The position numbers and the translations under genes are program-made. Positions 1 to 8,685 of a stretch of 31,076 nt of DNA are shown piece after piece. The stretch lies in the NCBI GenBank assembly GCA_934141145.1, contig CAKPCA010000014.1, positions 1-31,076 on the forward strand. The letters are read 5' to 3'. The stretch's first letter is position 1; every line of letters starts with the position of its first letter. Below the pieces are notes generated by a model that saw nothing but the letters and a program-made list of their open reading frames with translations, had not been told where the DNA came from and searched no databases. This DNA is from an uncultured Bacilli bacterium (GTDB lineage Bacteria; Bacillota_I; Bacilli_A; RF39; UBA660).

Positions 1-74
1 AATTTTTTCTCGCAATTTAATTTTACCATACTTTTTTCTAAAAGAAAAGAGTATTGAACTTTGTCAACACTCTG

Positions 75-99
75 AAAGATATATTAATATCTTTTTTTT
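75..99 (+). terminator. AT-rich hairpin with T-tract
   Basis: Arms AAAGATAT (75-82) and ATATCTTT (87-94) enclose a 4-base loop, and T's run to 99. It probably ends a + strand gene left of the window. The stem has a single G-C pair, so strength is doubtful. The rest of positions 1-129 holds no gene that I can see. Confidence 0.45.
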
Positions 100-107
100 G
101 TTTATTG

Positions 108-116
108 TGATACAAT
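108..116 (+). promoter_or_regulatory. Extended -10 promoter for the VanY gene
   Basis: TGATACAAT (TG at 108-109, TACAAT 111-116) lies about 23 bases before the chosen start at 139 and just after the preceding terminator. No convincing -35 is seen. Extended -10 elements without a good -35 recur in this window. Confidence 0.4.
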
Positions 117-138
117 ATATATAAGGATAGTGATTATT

Positions 139-1500
139 ATGAAAAAGAAAAGAAGAAAGAAAAGAGGCATAAGATATGATAGAATATTTATGCTTATATT
201 TGTAATAATTTCGATAATATTACTTAGTAAACTTATAATATATATTTCATATAATAATAAAGTTTATAATGAAGTAACAAACTCTAAAAATAATGTAGTT
301 TCAATATATAAAAAATATAATAAGTTAAAAATTTATAATAAGACTATTGATTATTTAAGAAAAAATAAAAAAAGTGTAAAAATTAATTCTAAAAAATATA
401 GTATAACTATAAATACTAATAATATAAAAAAGAAAATGGATTTAAATGTAAATTTATATAATAAAAAGTTAGATAGTGACTTTAATAATTCAAAAGCATA
501 TTTTATAGATAATAAAGGTATATTATTAAATTCATCAAAAATAACTATTAAATTACCAAATTATTTATTAAAAAATAAAATTGTAGATATATATGGTATT
601 ACTAATGATAATAAGATTGAAGAAATAAAATTAAAGGAAGAAGTAAAAAACTCTAAAGTTTCTATAACTCTTAATAAAAAATATTCATCTTATTTCATAA
701 CATATGTAAAACTTAAATATTTAAATGCTAAAGATTTAACAGTATATAAAGGTAGTACTATAAATCTAAATTTAGAATATATACCAAAACGTACTACCAT
801 AAAAGATATTGAATATATTAAAATAGGTGATATATTTAGTATGGAAAATAATAAGTTAATCGCAAATAAAAAAGGTACTGATAAGGTAGTAATAAAAGCT
901 AAAAATTCAAATATCAAAAAAGAAATAAAAATAAAAGTAATAGAAAAAAGTAAAAAGGAACCTAAGATAGAAGTAAAAGATGGTCTTACTTATATAAATG
1001 GTATATTAATAGTAAACAAAACATATTCACTTCCAAAAGATTATGATCCAGGAAAATTAAATATAGATGCTTATAATGCATTTGAGAAAATGAAAGAAGC
1101 TGCTAGTAAAGATAATATAAAATTATGGATAGCGTCTGGTTATAGGTCATATACTACTCAAGATAATTTATATAATTATTATTTAAAAAATGATAGTAAG
1201 GAAAAAGTAGATACATATTCCGCAAGACCAGGACATTCAGAACACCAAACAGGTTATGCGATGGATTTAAATATAATAGATTCATCTTTTGAAGGAACAC
1301 CAGAAGCAATATGGATAGAGAAAAATTGCTATAAATATGGATTTATAATTAGGTATCCTAAGGGAAAAGAACAAATAACAGGTTATAAGTATGAGCCATG
1401 GCATGTAAGATATTTAGGAGAAGAAATTGCTAAAAAAGTACATGATTCTACTCTTACACTAGAAGAATACTTAAACATAGACTCAAAATATAGCGAATAA
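139..1500 (+). CDS. VanY-type D-alanyl-D-alanine carboxypeptidase, membrane-anchored, with Ig-like stalk
   Basis: A 453-aa zinc peptidase of family M15B, expected to remove the terminal D-Ala from peptidoglycan stem peptides outside the cell. A basic N-terminus is followed by one membrane segment (about residues 17-38). A long lysine/asparagine-rich extracellular region then includes a BIG2-like Ig domain at about 195-275 (LTVYKGST ... NKKGTDKVVIKA). The catalytic domain fills the last 160 residues: GYRSYTTQ, the metal motif S367-E-H369-Q-T-G-Y-A-M-D376, and E419-P-W-H422. All metal ligands and the catalytic Glu are present. I chose ATG 139, not GTG 130, because the Shine-Dalgarno (AAGGATAG, 123-130) is too close to the GTG. 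No van resistance genes are nearby, so this is probably ordinary wall remodelling. Family is certain; physiological role is inferred. Confidence 0.9.
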   Translation: MKKKRRKKRGIRYDRIFMLIFVIISIILLSKLIIYISYNNKVYNEVTNSKNNVVSIYKKYNKLKIYNKTIDYLRKNKKSVKINSKKYSITINTNNIKKKMDLNVNLYNKKLDSDFNNSKAYFIDNKGILLNSSKITIKLPNYLLKNKIVDIYGITNDNKIEEIKLKEEVKNSKVSITLNKKYSSYFITYVKLKYLNAKDLTVYKGSTINLNLEYIPKRTTIKDIEYIKIGDIFSMENNKLIANKKGTDKVVIKAKNSNIKKEIKIKVIEKSKKEPKIEVKDGLTYINGILIVNKTYSLPKDYDPGKLNIDAYNAFEKMKEAASKDNIKLWIASGYRSYTTQDNLYNYYLKNDSKEKVDTYSARPGHSEHQTGYAMDLNIIDSSFEGTPEAIWIEKNCYKYGFIIRYPKGKEQITGYKYEPWHVRYLGEEIAKKVHDSTLTLEEYLNIDSKYSE

Positions 1501-1510
1501 TTAAAAAAAG

Positions 1511-1519
1511 TGTTATAAT
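1511..1519 (+). promoter_or_regulatory. Extended -10 promoter TGTTATAAT
   Basis: A perfect TGnTATAAT. The predicted start point, near 1526, falls at the end of the 5' arm of the terminator at 1520-1550. Transcripts begun here would lack that arm and keep the Shine-Dalgarno of the next gene free. Confidence 0.55.
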
Positions 1520-1550
1520 AACTCTCACTTACAAAAAGGAGAGTTTTTTT
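1520..1550 (+). terminator. Terminator of the VanY gene; its 3' arm carries the next gene's RBS
   Basis: AACTCTC (1520-1526) pairs with GAGAGTT (1539-1545) across an A-rich loop, followed by T's to 1550. The Shine-Dalgarno AAGGAG (1536-1541) of the gene starting at 1551 lies partly in the 3' arm, and the T-tract is its RBS spacer. Confidence 0.75.
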
Positions 1551-2384
1551 ATGCAAGTAGATAAAGATATAGAAAATGCAAGATTATTTATTAAAGGTAA
1601 TATTGTTGATTCCAAAGAATATAGACCAGTAAAATTGTTCACAGGAGTTTCACTTAAAACTTTTAGAGAATATAAAATATCTGGTAAAAATGTTTTAACA
1701 AAGTATAATTCTGGTGATGAAGTAATAGATTTATTATCTTATAATGGTAATGTTACATGTTATAGTCCAAATAGATTTGATGAATATTTTCTTTATTTAA
1801 AGTTAGCATTTCTAAAAGAAGATCATAAAGATTTTTTCTCTTACTTTTTTAGAGACTATGCAAAAAATAATAAAAAATATTTATCATATGATGGATACTT
1901 AAGCGTTAGAAGTAATTTAGATGATAAAACTAGATACTTCTTTGATGAAGTATTTAAAAGGAATCCTAAAGTTGCATTATACTCAAGACTATTAACAAAA
2001 ATAGGATATGATTATAATATACTATCAATGTATGTTAGATATCTTTTAACTAATAGATACTATGAGGCAAGAGAAAATACTAATGTAAGCTTTGTGCTTG
2101 CGAATGATAACCAAATTATTAGTTTAGTAAATGAACTATACTCATTTATAAATTTATCTTATGGATTAGATAAAATAGATCCTGAAAAAATGGAGTTTAT
2201 AATGTCAAAAATAGATGAAGATTTTAAAGAAATACTTTTAGAAAATGGTAAAATTCAGGTATTTTTAGGTACATTGGAAAGAGAAATAGAAGGTTATAAA
2301 AGAATAGAAACAAAAGCAGTACAAAAAAGTGCACCTAATGATATGTGTAAAAAACAGTATGCATACGTGTATACAAACAAATAA
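1551..2384 (+). CDS. Unknown protein, 277 aa
   Basis: I do not recognise a family. The protein has no evident signal peptide or membrane segment, is rich in Tyr, Phe, Asp and Lys, and looks like a soluble mostly helical cytoplasmic protein. The middle (about residues 85-180) is aromatic-rich (FLYLKLAFL, DFFSYFFRDYAK, YVRYLLTNRYYEAR). The C-terminal 70 residues look helical and charged, ending in a short tail with one Cys. The start is fixed by an AAGGAG Shine-Dalgarno nine bases upstream. The gene has its own extended -10 promoter. No terminator separates it from the pyrophosphatase gene 57 bases downstream, which has a separate promoter. No function is proposed. Confidence 0.75.
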   Translation: MQVDKDIENARLFIKGNIVDSKEYRPVKLFTGVSLKTFREYKISGKNVLTKYNSGDEVIDLLSYNGNVTCYSPNRFDEYFLYLKLAFLKEDHKDFFSYFFRDYAKNNKKYLSYDGYLSVRSNLDDKTRYFFDEVFKRNPKVALYSRLLTKIGYDYNILSMYVRYLLTNRYYEARENTNVSFVLANDNQIISLVNELYSFINLSYGLDKIDPEKMEFIMSKIDEDFKEILLENGKIQVFLGTLEREIEGYKRIETKAVQKSAPNDMCKKQYAYVYTNK

Positions 2385-2388
2385 TTTG

Positions 2389-2418
2389 TTGACAAACATT
2401 TATATAAAGTAATAAAAT
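2389..2418 (+). promoter_or_regulatory. Sigma-A promoter for the pyrophosphatase gene
   Basis: TTGACA (2389-2394), an 18-base spacer and TAAAAT (2413-2418), just after the upstream stop codon. It precedes an AAGGAGTG Shine-Dalgarno at 2429-2436. Confidence 0.65.
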
Positions 2419-2441
2419 ATTATTGTTTAAGGAGTGAAAAA

Positions 2442-4052
2442 ATGGAAAAAGTATATATTTTTGGTCATCAAACACCAGATACAGATGCAGTAACCGCATC
2501 AATAAGTTTGTCTTATTTAAAAAATCAATTAGGAATGGCTACAGAACCTAGAGTACTTGGTCATATTAACAAAGAAACAAAATATGCACTTGATTGCTTT
2601 AATCAAAAAGAACCAGCATATTTAAATGATGTAAAATTACAATTAAAAGATATTGAATATCTAAAAGGAACATATATCAGTAAAGATTCATCAATAAGTA
2701 AAGTATATGATTATTTAAATGAAAAAGAAATTACAGGAACACCTATAGTAGACTCAGAAAATAATTATGTTGGTATAGTAACAATCAAAGATTTAGCAAA
2801 AGCATTACTTAAAAATTATAATTCTAATATAGACGCATTATATAGTAATATAGTAGATGTACTAGAAGGAGAAGAAGTACTAAAATTTGATGAAGAAATA
2901 AAAGGAAATATTATAGAAGCATCATATAGAAGTGAAACTTTCCTTAATAGTGTTAATTTAACTAAAGATACTGTTTTAATAATCGGAGATAGACATAGTA
3001 TAATTGAAAAAGCAATAAAAGAAAAAGTTAAATTATTAATATTAACTGGAAATTCTAAAATAAAAGAGGAACATATAGTACTTGCTAAAGAAAATAAAGT
3101 AAATATAATAAAAACAAGTAAAGATTCATTTGAAGTATCTAAGTTAATAACACTTTCAAATTCAATAAGTACAATACTTCAAAAAGATGAATCTAAAGTA
3201 TTTAAAGAAAATGATTATTATGATGATTTTATTGAAATGAGTAAAAAATTAAAACACAATAACTATCCAATATTAGATAACAATAATAAGTGTTTAGGAT
3301 TAATAAGAATTACTGAAATAGGTAAAAAACATAATAAAGAAGTAATACTTGTAGATCATCAAGAAAAAGAACAAAGTGTAATAGGTTTAGATGAAGCAAG
3401 TATACTTGAAATAGTAGATCATCATAAAATTGGTAATATTAATACAAATAATCCAATTAATTTTAGAAATATGACAGTAGGATCTACAAATACAATTATT
3501 TATTTTATGTATAAAGAAAATAATGTAAAAATACCAAAAGAAATTGCTGGATTAATGCTTTCAGGTATTTTATCTGATACATTATGTCTTCAAAGTCCAA
3601 CAACTACAGAAATAGATAAAAAAGTAGTAGAAGATTTATCTTCAATTGCTGGTGTTGATTATGAAAAATATGCACTTGATATGTTTAAAGCAGGAACATC
3701 ACTAGAAGGTATGACTAAAGAAGAAGTAATAAAAAGTGACTTTAAATCATTCCCAATAGGAGATAAAAAAGTTGCAATAGGTCAAGTATTTACATTAGAT
3801 GTTGATAGAATATTTGATGAACTTGATAGCTATATAAATACATTAGAAGAAATAAATACAAGAGAAGGATATTCATTTATTATAATATGTATAACAGATA
3901 TTATTAAAAATGGTTCATATATTATTTATACAAAAGAAGCAGAAAAAGTACTTGAAAATATATATGGTGAAATAAAACAAGGATACTATGTAGATGGACT
4001 AGTATCTAGAAAGAAACAAATATTACCAGCAGTACTTGAAAATATAGATTAG
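2442..4052 (+). CDS. ppaC: Manganese-dependent inorganic pyrophosphatase, CBS-domain type
   Basis: A 536-aa family II pyrophosphatase (DHH superfamily) that hydrolyses PPi to phosphate in the cytoplasm. The N-terminal metal motif is H9-QTP-D13-T-D15. The DHH domain is interrupted by a regulatory insert of about 230 residues: CBS1 (about 70-125), a DRTGG-like module (about 150-240, with GDRHS at 182-186) and CBS2 (about 255-297). The DHH part resumes with VDHQE (304-308), D326-H327-H328 and LSDT/SPTTTE (378-389). The DHHA2 domain ends with the SRKKQ-type substrate motif near residue 525. CBS-PPases of this layout are known to be controlled by adenine nucleotides, and by diadenosine polyphosphates when DRTGG is present. 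All metal ligands are intact. It is monocistronic, between its own promoter and a strong terminator. Confidence 0.95.
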   Translation: MEKVYIFGHQTPDTDAVTASISLSYLKNQLGMATEPRVLGHINKETKYALDCFNQKEPAYLNDVKLQLKDIEYLKGTYISKDSSISKVYDYLNEKEITGTPIVDSENNYVGIVTIKDLAKALLKNYNSNIDALYSNIVDVLEGEEVLKFDEEIKGNIIEASYRSETFLNSVNLTKDTVLIIGDRHSIIEKAIKEKVKLLILTGNSKIKEEHIVLAKENKVNIIKTSKDSFEVSKLITLSNSISTILQKDESKVFKENDYYDDFIEMSKKLKHNNYPILDNNNKCLGLIRITEIGKKHNKEVILVDHQEKEQSVIGLDEASILEIVDHHKIGNINTNNPINFRNMTVGSTNTIIYFMYKENNVKIPKEIAGLMLSGILSDTLCLQSPTTTEIDKKVVEDLSSIAGVDYEKYALDMFKAGTSLEGMTKEEVIKSDFKSFPIGDKKVAIGQVFTLDVDRIFDELDSYINTLEEINTREGYSFIIICITDIIKNGSYIIYTKEAEKVLENIYGEIKQGYYVDGLVSRKKQILPAVLENID

Positions 4053-4077
4053 AAAGCAATAGTTGCTTTCTTTTTTA
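4052..4077 (+). terminator. Terminator of ppaC
   Basis: GAAAGCAA (4052-4059), loop TAG, TTGCTTTC (4063-4070), then a T-run. The first base of the stem is the last base of the ppaC stop codon. Confidence 0.9.
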
Positions 4078-4095
4078 TACGCTAAAAAGTGTAAA

Positions 4096-4130
4096 TTTCC
4101 TTGAATTTAAAAGGAAAAATGTGTTATAAT
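4096..4130 (+). promoter_or_regulatory. Promoter of the parE-parC operon with inverted repeat on the -35
   Basis: TTGAAT (4101-4106), an 18-base spacer and extended -10 TG-T-TATAAT (4122-4130). The inverted repeat TTTCCTT (4096-4102) / AAGGAAA (4111-4117) surrounds the -35. It could be an operator or a chance AT-rich palindrome. Confidence 0.6.
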
Positions 4131-4162
4131 CACTTATAGTGAAAAGTAAAGGAGTTTTATTT

Positions 4163-6064
4163 ATGGCAGAATATAATGAAAAATCAATTAAAATACTAGA
4201 GGGTCTTGAAGCAGTAAGAAAAAGACCAGGTATGTATATTGGTTCAACAGATAAAAGAGGACTTCACCATCTTGTATGGGAAATAGTAGATAACTCAATA
4301 GATGAAGTAATGAATGGATATGGTAAAAATATTAAGATAATTCTTCATTCAGATGGTTCAGTTAGTGTTTCAGATGATGGACGTGGTGTTCCTGTTGGAA
4401 AGCATGAATCAGGTAAAAGTACAGTAGAAGTAATTTATACAATACTTCATGCTGGTGGTAAGTTTGAAGAAGGAAACTATAAAGTATCTGGTGGTCTTCA
4501 TGGTGTAGGAGCATCTGTTGTAAATGCACTTTCAAAATGGATGATAGTAACATCTAAAAGAGATGGAGCAGAATATACAATCAGTTTTAAAAATGGTGGA
4601 GAAGTAGATAGTCCTTTAAAAAAGGCTGGTCCTACTAATAAAACTGGTACTACAGTTAGATTTATGCCAGATGATAAAATATTTTCTACTACAAACTTCT
4701 CATTTACAACTATATGTGAAAGAATGCAAGAATCTGCCTTCTTATTAAAAGGTCTTTCTGTAGAAGTAATAGATGAAGAAGATAAAAAAGAAGTAAAATA
4801 TCATTATGAAAATGGTATTAAATCATTCGCAGAATATATGAATGAAGGAAAAAATACACTTCATAATGTATTACATTTTACTGGAGAAAAAGATAAAATT
4901 GAAGTAGAAATCGCAATGCAGTATACAGATACATATAATGAAAATATTATTTCATTTGTTAATAATGTTAAAACAAGTGATGGTGGTTCACATGAAGTAG
5001 GATTTAAAACAGCATTAACAAAAGTATTTAATGAATATGCTAGAAATAATGGATATTTAAAAGCAAAAGATAAAAACTTAGAAGGACCTGATGTAAGAGA
5101 GGGTTTAACCGCAGTTATATCACTTAGAATTCCAGAAGCATTACTTCAGTTTGAAGGACAAACAAAAGGTAAACTAGGTACACCACTTGCTAAAACTGTA
5201 GTAGAAAATGTAGTTTCTGAAAAGTTTGGATTTTATTTAGAAGAAAATAAAGAAGTAGCAGTTACAATATTAAATAAAGCTTTAAAAGGAAAAGCTGCAA
5301 GAGAAGCTGCTAGAAAGGCAAGAGAAGCTGCTAGAAAAGCAAGTGGAACGAAAAAAGAAAAAAATATTAGTGATAAACTTGCTCCTGCACAAAAGAAAGA
5401 TTCATCTAAAAATGAGCTATTTATAGTAGAGGGTGATTCAGCAGGAGGTTCTGCTAAAACAGGAAGAGATAGAAGATATCAAGCAATATTACCTCTTCGT
5501 GGTAAAGTACTTAATACAGAAAAAGCAAAAATAGAAGAAGCATATAAAAATGCAGAAATTAATACACTTATTTATACAATAGGTGCGGGTGTTGGAACAG
5601 ACTTTGATATTAAAGATTGTAATTATGATAAAGTAATAATAATGACCGATGCCGATGTTGATGGATCACATATACAAGTTCTTTTAATAACATTCTTCTA
5701 TAGATATATGAGACCACTTATAGAAGAAGGAAGACTTTATATCGCAACACCACCACTTTATAAAATAGAGTTTGCTAAAAATGAAGTAGTGTATGCTTAT
5801 AATGATGATGAATTAAAAGAATATACAAAAAATAGAAAACCAATTGATACACAAAGATACAAAGGTCTTGGTGAAATGGATGCTGAACAGTTATGGGAAA
5901 CAACAATGGATCCAGAACATAGATTATTAATTAGAGTTAAGATAACTGATGCTGCTCTTGCAGAAAAAAGAGTATCAGTACTTATGGGTGATAACGTTGA
6001 TCCTAGAAAAGAATGGATAGAAGAAAATGTAGAATTTTCTTTGGAAGATGATTATAAGATATAG
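4163..6064 (+). CDS. parE: DNA topoisomerase IV subunit B (ParE)
   Basis: A 633-aa ATPase subunit of topoisomerase IV, which decatenates daughter chromosomes. The GHKL ATPase domain shows EIVDNSIDE, DDGRGVPVG and GGLHGVGASVVNALS. The transducer domain includes QFEGQTKGKLGT. The TOPRIM domain has VEGDSAGGSAK and TDADVDGSH, and the C-terminus has QRYKGLGEMDAEQLWETTM. I call ParE, not GyrB, because of the ParE-typical PEALLQFEGQTKGKLG, the AREAARKAREAARKASG linker, SFVNNVKTSDGG and HIQVLL, and because a ParC-type subunit follows. The upstream GTG at 4139 is rejected: the Shine-Dalgarno AAAGGAG lies between it and ATG 4163. It is cotranscribed with parC. Confidence 0.93.
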   Translation: MAEYNEKSIKILEGLEAVRKRPGMYIGSTDKRGLHHLVWEIVDNSIDEVMNGYGKNIKIILHSDGSVSVSDDGRGVPVGKHESGKSTVEVIYTILHAGGKFEEGNYKVSGGLHGVGASVVNALSKWMIVTSKRDGAEYTISFKNGGEVDSPLKKAGPTNKTGTTVRFMPDDKIFSTTNFSFTTICERMQESAFLLKGLSVEVIDEEDKKEVKYHYENGIKSFAEYMNEGKNTLHNVLHFTGEKDKIEVEIAMQYTDTYNENIISFVNNVKTSDGGSHEVGFKTALTKVFNEYARNNGYLKAKDKNLEGPDVREGLTAVISLRIPEALLQFEGQTKGKLGTPLAKTVVENVVSEKFGFYLEENKEVAVTILNKALKGKAAREAARKAREAARKASGTKKEKNISDKLAPAQKKDSSKNELFIVEGDSAGGSAKTGRDRRYQAILPLRGKVLNTEKAKIEEAYKNAEINTLIYTIGAGVGTDFDIKDCNYDKVIIMTDADVDGSHIQVLLITFFYRYMRPLIEEGRLYIATPPLYKIEFAKNEVVYAYNDDELKEYTKNRKPIDTQRYKGLGEMDAEQLWETTMDPEHRLLIRVKITDAALAEKRVSVLMGDNVDPRKEWIEENVEFSLEDDYKI

Positions 6065-6076
6065 GAGGTGCTTTAA

Positions 6077-8620
6077 ATGAAAAAGAAAAATGATGAAACA
6101 AAAGAAGTAATACAAAGAATACATGATTATGCCCTTGAAGAAATAATGGGGGATAGATTTGCATCATACGCTAAAGAAATAATTCAAGATAGAGCCCTTC
6201 CTGATGTAAGAGATGGACTTAAACCTGTTCAAAGAAGAATACTTTATGGAATGTATGAAAGTAAAAATACATATGATAAAAAATATAGAAAAAGTGCTAA
6301 AGCAGTTGGGGAAATAATGGGTAATTACCATCCACATGGTGATTCATCTATATATGATGCAATGGTTAGAATGAGTCAAGATTGGAAAATGATGACTCCA
6401 TATATTGATATGCATGGTAATAATGGATCTATGGATGGTGATTCAGCAGCTGCTATGCGTTATACAGAAGCAAGATTATCTAAAATAGCAGGTGAACTAC
6501 TTAAAGATATAGAAAAAGGAACTGTTAATATGGCTCCTAACTATGATGATACAAGAGTAGAGCCAACAGTACTTCCTTGTAAGTTTCCTAATTTACTTGT
6601 AAATGGTTCAACAGGAATAAGTGCTGGATATGCAACTAATATACCAACACATAATTTAGGTGAAGTAATAGATGCAACAGTTTATAGAATAGATAAACCA
6701 AATTGTTCTTTTGAAGAAATATTTAATATAGTAAAAGGACCAGACTTTCCAACAGGTGGAACAATTGAAGGAAAGAAAAATATAGAAGAAGCATATAGAA
6801 CTGGTAAAGGAAAAATAAATGTAAAATGTAAATATGAGATTATAAAGGAAAAGGGAGTTCATCAAATACTTATTACAGAAATTCCATATGAAGTAAATAA
6901 AGCAAATTTAGTTAAGAAAATAAATGATATTAGAATAGAAAAGAAAATAGATGGAATAGTAGATGCTAGAGATGAAACAGCAAGAGGAGACCTTAGAATT
7001 GCAATTGATTTAAAGAAAGACGCTAATAGTGAACTTATCTTAAATTATTTACTTAAAAATACAGATATGCAAATATCATATAGTTTTAATATGATTGCTA
7101 TTGTTAATAGAAGACCAAAACTTGTTGGACTTGTTGATATAATTGATGCATATATTGCTCATCAAAAAGAAGTTACAATAAGAAAAAGTAAATTTGATTT
7201 AGAACATGCTAAAGCAAGAATGCATATAGTAGATGGTTATTTAAAAGCAATGAGTATATTAGATGAAGTAATTGCTTGCATTAGAAAAAGTAATAATAGA
7301 ATGGATGCTATAAATAACTTAGTAAAAGAATTTGAATTTACTATAGAACAAGCAACTGCAATAGTAGATATGAAATTATATCGTTTAACTAATACAGATG
7401 TAGTAGCTTTAGAAGAAGAAAGAGCAAAATTAGAACAGATAATAGAATTCTTAAACTCAGTTTTATCTAATGAAAAGATATTATTTAAACAAATGAAAAA
7501 AGAATTATTAGATATAAAGAAAGAATATGCTACAGAAAGAAAAACAGTTATTAAAGATGAAGTATCTGAAATAAAAATAGATGCAATAGATATGATTCAA
7601 AAAGAAGATGTAATAGTAGTTATAACAAAAGAAGGTTACGTAAAAAGAACATCTAAAAAGAGTTTTGCATCATCTAATATAGTAGATATTAATTTAAAAG
7701 AAAATGATTATGTACTTGGTTTATATGAATTAAATACACTAGATACAGTACTTTTATTTACTAACTTAGGTAATTATTTATATGTGCCAGTTCATGAACT
7801 TCCAGATTTAAAATGGAAAGATTTAGGAAAACATATAAGCAATATAATAAATATAAAAGCAGAAGAACAAATAATAGGATGTATTCCAGTAACTAACTTT
7901 GATAAAGGAATAATTACTATATTTACTAAAAATGGTATGATAAAAAGAACTAACTTATCAGAATTTAAACTACAAAGATATTCAAAAGAAGTAACATGTA
8001 TTAAATTAAAAGATGATGATGAAGTTGTAAGTATTTCTAATTCTCTAGATAAGGAAATATTAGTAACAACTTATAATGGATATGTACTTTGGTATAGTTC
8101 AAATGAAGTTCCAGTAACAGGAGTTAAAGCATCTGGTGTAAAATCAATTAATCTAAAAGACGACTATGTTGTAAGTGGAACACTATTTAATCAAAATAGT
8201 GAGTATGTTACAGTATTTACAAATAAAAATACATCAAAAAGAGTTAAGATAGAAGAATTAGAAAAATCATCAAGAGCAAGAAGAGGAATGCTTATTATTA
8301 GAGAAGTAAAAACTAATCCATATAGAATATTAAAATCATTTATAATTAATAAAGAAAATTTTGGTATTTTAGTGGATGATGAAATAAAGATAATAAAGAG
8401 TACTGAAATACCAATAAATGATAGATATTCAGTCGGATCAACAATTACTAAAAAGAAAATAACAGATGTATTTGAAATAAAAGAATTAACAAAAAAAGAT
8501 GATATAGATATAGAAGAAATAGAAGTATTAGATGAAATGCCTAAAAAAGATGTATCATTAAAAGAAATTGATGACAAAATAATGACAATAGATGACTTTT
8601 TAGATGATTTTGAAGTATAA
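6077..8620 (+). CDS. parC: DNA topoisomerase IV subunit A (ParC)
   Basis: An 847-aa DNA breakage-reunion subunit, partner of ParE. The N-terminal winged-helix/tower region has RALPDVRDGLKPVQRRILY. The quinolone-determining segment HPHGDSSIYDAM keeps Ser90 and an acidic Asp94 at the positions of E. coli ParC Ser80/Glu84, so no classical resistance change is visible. The catalytic tyrosine is Tyr129 in AAMRYTEARL. A long coiled-coil gate (about 370-500) precedes the C-terminal beta-propeller of six degenerate blades (about 500-810). The tail is acidic and ends in DDFLDDFEV. The start follows AGGAGGTG, which overlaps the parE stop, so translation is probably coupled. ParC rather than GyrA is favoured by QDWKMMTPYIDMHGNNGS and the partner's identity. 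Confidence 0.93.
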   Translation: MKKKNDETKEVIQRIHDYALEEIMGDRFASYAKEIIQDRALPDVRDGLKPVQRRILYGMYESKNTYDKKYRKSAKAVGEIMGNYHPHGDSSIYDAMVRMSQDWKMMTPYIDMHGNNGSMDGDSAAAMRYTEARLSKIAGELLKDIEKGTVNMAPNYDDTRVEPTVLPCKFPNLLVNGSTGISAGYATNIPTHNLGEVIDATVYRIDKPNCSFEEIFNIVKGPDFPTGGTIEGKKNIEEAYRTGKGKINVKCKYEIIKEKGVHQILITEIPYEVNKANLVKKINDIRIEKKIDGIVDARDETARGDLRIAIDLKKDANSELILNYLLKNTDMQISYSFNMIAIVNRRPKLVGLVDIIDAYIAHQKEVTIRKSKFDLEHAKARMHIVDGYLKAMSILDEVIACIRKSNNRMDAINNLVKEFEFTIEQATAIVDMKLYRLTNTDVVALEEERAKLEQIIEFLNSVLSNEKILFKQMKKELLDIKKEYATERKTVIKDEVSEIKIDAIDMIQKEDVIVVITKEGYVKRTSKKSFASSNIVDINLKENDYVLGLYELNTLDTVLLFTNLGNYLYVPVHELPDLKWKDLGKHISNIINIKAEEQIIGCIPVTNFDKGIITIFTKNGMIKRTNLSEFKLQRYSKEVTCIKLKDDDEVVSISNSLDKEILVTTYNGYVLWYSSNEVPVTGVKASGVKSINLKDDYVVSGTLFNQNSEYVTVFTNKNTSKRVKIEELEKSSRARRGMLIIREVKTNPYRILKSFIINKENFGILVDDEIKIIKSTEIPINDRYSVGSTITKKKITDVFEIKELTKKDDIDIEEIEVLDEMPKKDVSLKEIDDKIMTIDDFLDDFEV

Positions 8621-8644
8621 AATTTAAAAAAATAGGGGATAAAG

Positions 8645-8685
8645 ACACCTTTATAGTTAATATAAACTATAGGAGGTGTTTTTTT
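8645..8685 (+). terminator. Terminator-like hairpin sequestering the comEA Shine-Dalgarno
   Basis: ACACC (8645-8649) pairs with GGTGT (8675-8679), and TATAGTT (8652-8658) pairs with AACTATA (8665-8671). Seven T's run to the comEA ATG at 8686. The strong Shine-Dalgarno AGGAGGTG (8671-8678) lies in the 3' side. It can end parC transcription, and in read-through RNA it would mask the comEA ribosome site. Confidence 0.7.

Noticed and set aside
46..73. Inverted repeat GAGTATTG / CAACACTC as a - strand terminator
   Set aside because: With a G-U pair it would be a terminator on the - strand, but the gene to its right runs on the + strand, so it has no gene to end; probably chance or part of the left flank.
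139..1500. VanY homolog as a vancomycin-resistance gene
   Set aside because: No vanH/A/X or two-component genes adjoin it; single VanY-type carboxypeptidases with stalks are common wall enzymes.
8191..8577. Open frame on the - strand (128 aa) opposite the end of parC
   Set aside because: Ser/Ile-rich composition mirrors the AT-rich sense codons; parC is continuous and well supported there.
4139..8620. Calling the topoisomerase pair gyrB-gyrA
   Set aside because: Signature segments (PEALLQFEGQTKGKLG, AREAARKAREAARKASG, QDWKMMTPYIDMHG) fit ParE/ParC of Bacilli better.
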